DNA of 64,000 nucleotides from Tetracentron sinense (lineage: Eukaryota; Streptophyta; Magnoliopsida; Trochodendrales; Trochodendraceae): assembly GCA_015143295.1 (NCBI GenBank), contig CM026554.1:56941301-57005300 (forward strand). Reading direction: 5' to 3'. Below, piece after piece: positions 59,671 through 64,000 of this stretch. Below the pieces are notes generated by a model, which was not told the origin of the DNA, ran no database searches, and worked only from the letters and a program-made list of their open reading frames with translations. The number at the start of each line of letters is the position of its first letter. Position 1 is the stretch's first letter. The translations under genes and the position numbers were made by a program.

Positions 59671-62413
59671 TCTAATGGGCGGCACTCACCAGAAGTCCTA
59701 GTGAGTGCTCCTCTAGAAAGACGACATGTGGCATGTTGTTTTCGAATCTTACAGTTGGATGTCAAGTGGATCCCTTGGGAGACACGTGGCAAAAAATTAG
59801 TCCGATCATACATTTCTAGACCGTCCATTTAGATCCTAGTATGTCGGGAATAAACCCCTAGGGTTCACTAGACCTGACCTAGGCTAAAGAAACTCTTGAT
59901 TTTTTGGCCTTTAGTCGGATGGTCTAGAAAAATCTGATTGGCCTCCCAAGGGATCCACCTTAACACACAATGGTTGGATTCCAAAACAAACTTCTATGTG
60001 TTGAGTTTTTAGGAGGGTGCTCACTACATGTTCTAGTGATCTCTGCTCACTAGAACGTCACCACATATATATATATATATATATATATAGTTGTGTGTGT
60101 TTCATATTCCAACATCTTCACAGATAAGGTTTTAATTAGCGGTTTAGCCAATGTAATGTATTCCATGCACTTGTTCTTTCTTCTTCTTCTTCTTCTTTTC
60201 TCTTTCCTTTTTTTTTGTGATCCCGTGTAACTAGGTGTTCAATTTATCTGAATGCAGATTTTCCAAAAGGCGATATCATCGTCAAATGCTTACAATGAAC
60301 AATTCAGGTATTGTCAACTATTTGATTCATCATCAAATGCCAGCATATACAATAGTCATTTATATGTTCCCTTTTTGGTAAGTGGTAACTGAACGGCCGT
60401 TGATGTTGGGCAGGGGTTTGGTTGCCTCAGTGAGAAAAGATGAATTAAGGTCAATAGAAATTCATTTATAGCTATGTAAAATGTTAATAGGATAATGATA
60501 GGGAAAATGAGCAAAAATCTCAGTATAATGTTGACTTTTGCTTGAACAAAGCAATCCAGGAACACAAAAAGATTTTAGAAGGTCAGAGTGTTGTGTTTTA
60601 TATGTTTTGGCTGAATGTATCTTTTTGGTCATGTACTCAATTCCGCTAGGAATCTTTTGATTCAAGAACGAGTTTACCATTGTTGGGGAGGACTCATGGT
60701 TAAATTTCCCTTTTTATTTTCAACTTCAAGGAGTTTATTTTATTTTATTTTGATAACCACGATCTAACAGAGATGGAACTGGCCCAACAGTTCATGCTTG
60801 ATAAAAAGCAGAGAAAAAATTCATAACATCAAGTGTTGATATCAATATATCATAAGCTTTATTTTCAAGGTTCAGCTTTTACTGACCTGATTTATTCAAA
60901 ATCCACACGAGTTTACTGGTATTAACGTTGAGTCTGGTACGGATTCCAACCTCCAATTTTTTTATTGAAGTTCAATGTCTTCTAATTGACTTGTCTAAAC
61001 CAACTCTGAAATCCAAAGTTCATGCCCCAGTTGAGATTTGTGCAGTGGTTATTGTAAGACTGCCAAGTTTTGTTCCAATTTCACATGTCTGCCTTTTATG
61101 TGTAACCTTGAACCACTGGATTCTGCAGGGAACTTGTACAAGCAGGAAAAGACATTGAAGGGGCATACTGGGAACTTGTGATAAAGGACATTCAAGATGC
61201 ATGCAAACTTTTTGAGCCAATATATGATCAAACAGATGGAGCCGATGGCTATGTGTCTGTAGAAGTTTCTCCCAGACTCGCTGATGATACAAAAGGGACT
61301 GTGGAGGCTGCGAAATGGCTTCATAAAGTGGTTGACCGTTCTAACGTGTACATAAAGATCCCTGCAACAGCTGAATGCATCGCTTCTATCAAGGAGGTCA
61401 TTTCACTTGGTATAAGCGTAAATGTAACTGTGAGTTCATTCTACACATTCTGGCCTAACTTAGTAACATATATTACCAACTAAATTAACAAGCAGTGTTT
61501 TGAAAACCAGACCGGACCGGCCGGTTGAACCGGTAAAACCGGGAACTGGTCAGTCAACCAATCCTAAAACCACAAAAATCGGACTGTTTTGAACACCGGC
61601 CTGAAAACTGGGAACAGGAAGAACTGGCCGGTTCAACCAGATAACTGATGATTAGATAACTAGTGATTTAACCAGTTAAATACTGGAAGAACAGTTCACC
61701 CAAAAAAATAAAAAATAAAAGATACAGTCGAATAAGGAACCCAGCCGGTTCGACGGCCAGTCCGGTTATGAAACATTGTGAACAAGGTTCTTTCACTAGT
61801 TTTGTACCAGTTGGTAGATTAACAAGGTTCTTTCAGTAGTTTTGTACCAGTTAGTAGGTGGTATGGTTGCCCATTACCATGTTTGCAGTCATCGTCTAAT
61901 TGATGGGCCATTGCTGTATTGTAGCTCATTTCCTGATTGTTGTTCCTAACCATCTTGATTATGGACCTTTATTAGTGAAAAAACTATTAGAGGGAAGAAC
62001 GAGTTAGTGTGTGTGTGTGATGTTCTATTGGGTGTCTGTCACTAGAACTTGTAGTGAGCTATGTCCTTGAAGAAAGGACATATTGCTGGTTATTTTTGAA
62101 TCCGACTGTTTGATGTTAAGGTAGACCCCTTGGGACACACATGTCAAAAAATAGGCCGATCAGACTTTTCTAAGCTTTCAGGATTTTCTATAACCTAGGT
62201 AGGGTCTAGTGAACCCTAGGGGGTTACTACTGAGAAATTAGGTTTTAATCAAACAGTCTAGAATAGTTTGATCGGTCTGATTTTTCTGCCACGTCTTCCA
62301 TGGGACCCACTTTGACATCCAACGGTCGGATCCCCAAAGGACATGCCATGTGTTGTGATTCTAGAGGGACCGCTCACTATAGTATAGTGAGCGGCACTAA
62401 TGGGAACCATTCC

Positions 62414-62466
<53 letters not shown>

Positions 62467-62504
62467 GTGACCACTATAGTGAGCGGCACTAATGGGAACC
62501 ATTC

Positions 62505-62536
<32 letters not shown>

Positions 62537-63986
62537 CCCTTGCATTCGTAGAATGTTGGCATGCTACTGAATGGTCTGCTTGTAGTGTGCTTCCTGTGAT
62601 GAACTGATTATGCAGCAGAGGAAGTAGTAATAATAGTTTAAGTTCCTGTTCCACTAAGATTGAGTGCCTATAACTTATATCTTCCAGATGTCTGAAGGCA
62701 GATAAATTTCTGCTTACCTCTGAGACTGCAAACCTGTACAGGAGTATTCTAATTCTAACTTTTAGGAGTCCTGTACTGCAGCATTCTAACTGTTAGTTTC
62801 TCGTTTCTATTGCACAGCTCATATTCTCCCTTCCTAGATATGAAGCAGTCATTGATGCTTACTTGGACGGTCTTGAGTCTTCTGGGCTAAGCGACCTCTC
62901 CAGAGTTACAAGCGTCGCCTCCTTCTTCGTCAGTCGGGTGGACAGCCTTGTTGACAAGATGCTTGAAAAGATTGGAACCCCAGAAGCTTTGGATCTCCGA
63001 GGGAAGGTAAGTTCAACATATTCAAATGCTTGCCATCCTAAGATCAACATGGGACTAGAACCCTAGAAACATAGATTTTCTCATGTTTTGCAAATTTTAA
63101 CTGTTTAGGCTGCAGTAGCTCAAGCAGCCCTGGCATACAAGCTTTACCAGAAGAAATTCTCTGGTCCACGATGGGAGGCTCTTGTGAAGAAAGGTGCCAA
63201 GAAGCAAAGGCTGCTGTGGGCCTCAACCAGTGTTAAGAATCCAGCTTACCCCGATACCTTATATGTTGCTCCTCTCATTGGACCCGACACGGTGAGCCAT
63301 CTTGTCATAGACTCATTATCTTATGCTGATTATTACCGATAAATAAATAAATATATATATATATATATATGAGTCAGTCTATAGATACTCCCAAATTATA
63401 CTCCCGAATATACTCTCTAATCTTAACCGTTTATAACCACCCATTAAGGGTCAGGATTTGAGTTGACTTACTTTATCTTTTCTAATGCCACATCAGCTCT
63501 AATCCTAACCGTTTATAATTGAGATAAACGGATAAGATTTGGGAGTATACTTTGGGAGTATCCCTAGACTAATTCTATATATATTATCTTATGCTGATTA
63601 TAAATGTTGTTTTTGATTGTTAAAGAGTGGCGAAATGTCATAAAAACAAAGCCATCTATATTCGGGTCTCAAAAAGTTCAAATATCTTGTAGTGTTGAAT
63701 GAATATGTTGGTTTCCTTCTGGTTGTTTCCATTTCCTCAGGTCTCAACCATGCCGGACCAAGCTCTCCAAGCGTTCATTGACCATGGTACCGTTTCGAGG
63801 ACGATTGACTCCAACATATCAGAGGCTGAAGGCATTTACAGTGCGCTGGAGAAGATAGGGATTGACTGGAATGAGGTTGGGTCTCAGCTCGAACTCGAAG
63901 GAGTGGAGTCTTTCATGAAGAGCTTTGTTAGCCTGCTTGATAGCCTCCAAGAGAAGGCAAACTCCCTGAAATTGGTCAGCCTTTAA
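56645..63986 (+). CDS. Transaldolase, plastid-targeted, TRA2-like
   Basis: Seven exons: 56645-56823, 59428-59593, 60258-60307, 61129-61429, 62818-63006, 63109-63291 and 63741-63986. They sum to 1314 nt, 437 residues, close to the plant family length. Exon 1 is a Ser/Arg-rich transit peptide ([20 protein letters not shown]). The barrel carries [31 protein letters not shown], the Schiff-base lysine in NVYIKIPAT, and [15 protein letters not shown]. It moves a three-carbon unit between sugar phosphates in the non-oxidative pentose phosphate pathway. The start is the first ATG after a T/C-rich leader, and the transit peptide supports plastid import. Introns 1, 2, 4 and 6 have taken up a prohibitin fragment, several MITEs and microsatellites, but all splice sites and the frame are intact. 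Confidence 0.95.
57444..57477. repeat. (TG)n(AG)n microsatellite
   Basis: A TG run followed by an AG run in transaldolase intron 1. Confidence 0.9.
58036..58215 (+). pseudogene. Prohibitin-derived fragment in transaldolase intron 1
   Basis: The + frame reads a shortened prohibitin N-terminal region: [44 protein letters not shown], then DLQM. Relative to plant prohibitins as I recall them, short pieces are missing after the GV(I/M)D segment and between RPHT and DLQM. Homology stops at both sides, and the frame ends at a stop (58273-58275) in unrelated sequence. It is too short for a working SPFH protein and most likely is a captured gene piece. Whether it came by reverse transcription or transposon capture cannot be told. 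Confidence 0.75.
58505..58662. repeat. ATCCGTATCCG-rich repeat, hAT-like MITE remnant
   Basis: Inverted CGGATA and TATCCG words fill the segment. The right border reversed reads AGTAGGGCAGCGGATA, a common plant MITE end. The left end is weak. Confidence 0.55.
59640..59667. repeat. (AG)n microsatellite
   Basis: AG run in transaldolase intron 2, directly beside the MITE at 59668. Confidence 0.95.
59668..60064 (+). mobile_element. TIR MITE, copy A, transaldolase intron 2
   Basis: About 397 bp with inverted ends (left TTCTAATGGGCGGCACTCAC; right reversed GTTCTAGTGAGCAGAGATCAC). The body shares CCTAGGGTTCACTAGACC and GACACGTGGCA-type words with copy B at 62018, which lies in the opposite orientation. 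A (TA)n run follows at 60065-60089. Confidence 0.85.
61493..61778. mobile_element. hAT-type MITE, transaldolase intron 4
   Basis: 286 bp. Ends are CAGTGTTTTGAAAACC and, reversed, CAATGTTTCATAACC. The flanking 8-bp duplication is TTAACAAG/TGAACAAG (one change). Subterminal regions are rich in CCGGTT words. Non-coding. Confidence 0.8.
62018..62407 (-). mobile_element. TIR MITE, copy B, transaldolase intron 4
   Basis: Same family as copy A but inverted. Its right end, reversed, reads CATTAGTGCCGCTCACTATA, and the body contains CCTAGGGTTCACTAGACCC reversed. Confidence 0.85.
62380..62534. repeat. Duplicated (TA)n(GA)n microsatellite with MITE end
   Basis: The segment CTATAGTGAGCGGCAC, GGGAACCATTCC, (TA)n, (GA)n occurs twice in tandem, with different run lengths in each copy. 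Confidence 0.9.
63376..63570. mobile_element. TIR MITE, transaldolase intron 6
   Basis: Second copy of the 15135 family. Ends are AGTCTATAGATACTCCC and, reversed, AGTCTAGGGATACTCCC. The MITE and its TA-rich flanks lie between two copies of ATTATCTTATGCTGATTAT (63315-63333 and 63583-63601). Confidence 0.85.
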
Positions 63987-64000
63987 GCCTTGGTTTTATT

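Noticed and set aside
59611-59832. Short ORFs around the (AG)n run
   Set aside because: They are translations of the microsatellite and MITE (RERERER), not genes.
62377-62654. Minus-strand ORFs with SLSLSL and YIYIYI runs
   Set aside because: They are microsatellite translations.

Overview
The window is nuclear DNA of a flowering plant. The genes have plant-type GT-AG introns, the recognisable genes are plant housekeeping or chromatin genes, and the spaces between exons are filled with plant LTR retrotransposons, hAT transposons, MITEs and SINEs. Long introns (up to 15.5 kb) point to a large, repeat-rich genome such as a magnoliid or early-diverging eudicot. That placement is inference, and I cannot name a species. 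I saw no rRNA, tRNA or CRISPR loci.

Layout. (1) 1-905 (+): the 3' end of a membrane-protein gene of the DUF2301 type. (2) 2279-16542 (-): a complete nine-exon VIM/ORTHRUS (UHRF1-like) gene with PHD, RING, SRA and RING domains and a repeat-rich tail. Its intron 8 holds a dead Ty1/copia element, which itself carries a 458-bp hAT-type MITE. (3) 16543-20538: AT-rich repeats, a probable Helitron and a repeat end. (4) 20539-34118 (+): a truncated, decayed cytosolic-type glycyl-tRNA synthetase pseudogene. One of its exons is split by an 11.7-kb Ty3/gypsy element of the Tat type (21671-33338) with a clean 5-bp target duplication. (5) 34119-37315: foldback MITEs and tandem duplications. (6) 37316-53617 (+): a two-exon mitochondrial Rieske iron-sulfur protein gene. 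Its 15.5-kb intron contains a deleted gypsy element, and that element's 3' LTR was hit by a 7.5-kb hAT transposon. (7) 53618-56644: MITEs and SINEs. (8) 56645-63986 (+): a complete seven-exon transaldolase gene with many intronic insertions, including a prohibitin-derived fragment.

Exon joins were checked by phase: VIM sums to 866 residues, Rieske to 264, transaldolase to 437, and the hAT transposase and Tat antisense gene also sum to whole codons. The host genes do not form a pathway; they are unlinked housekeeping and epigenetic functions.

The strongest unexplained signal is the Tat-type element. The hexamer ACAACG/CGTTGT occurs about 56 times by hand count (about 6 expected by chance), in the LTRs, in part of pol and in the antisense-gene region. 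The same element also has a stop codon between protease and RT in a UAG-CAG-UUA context and an antisense three-exon gene.
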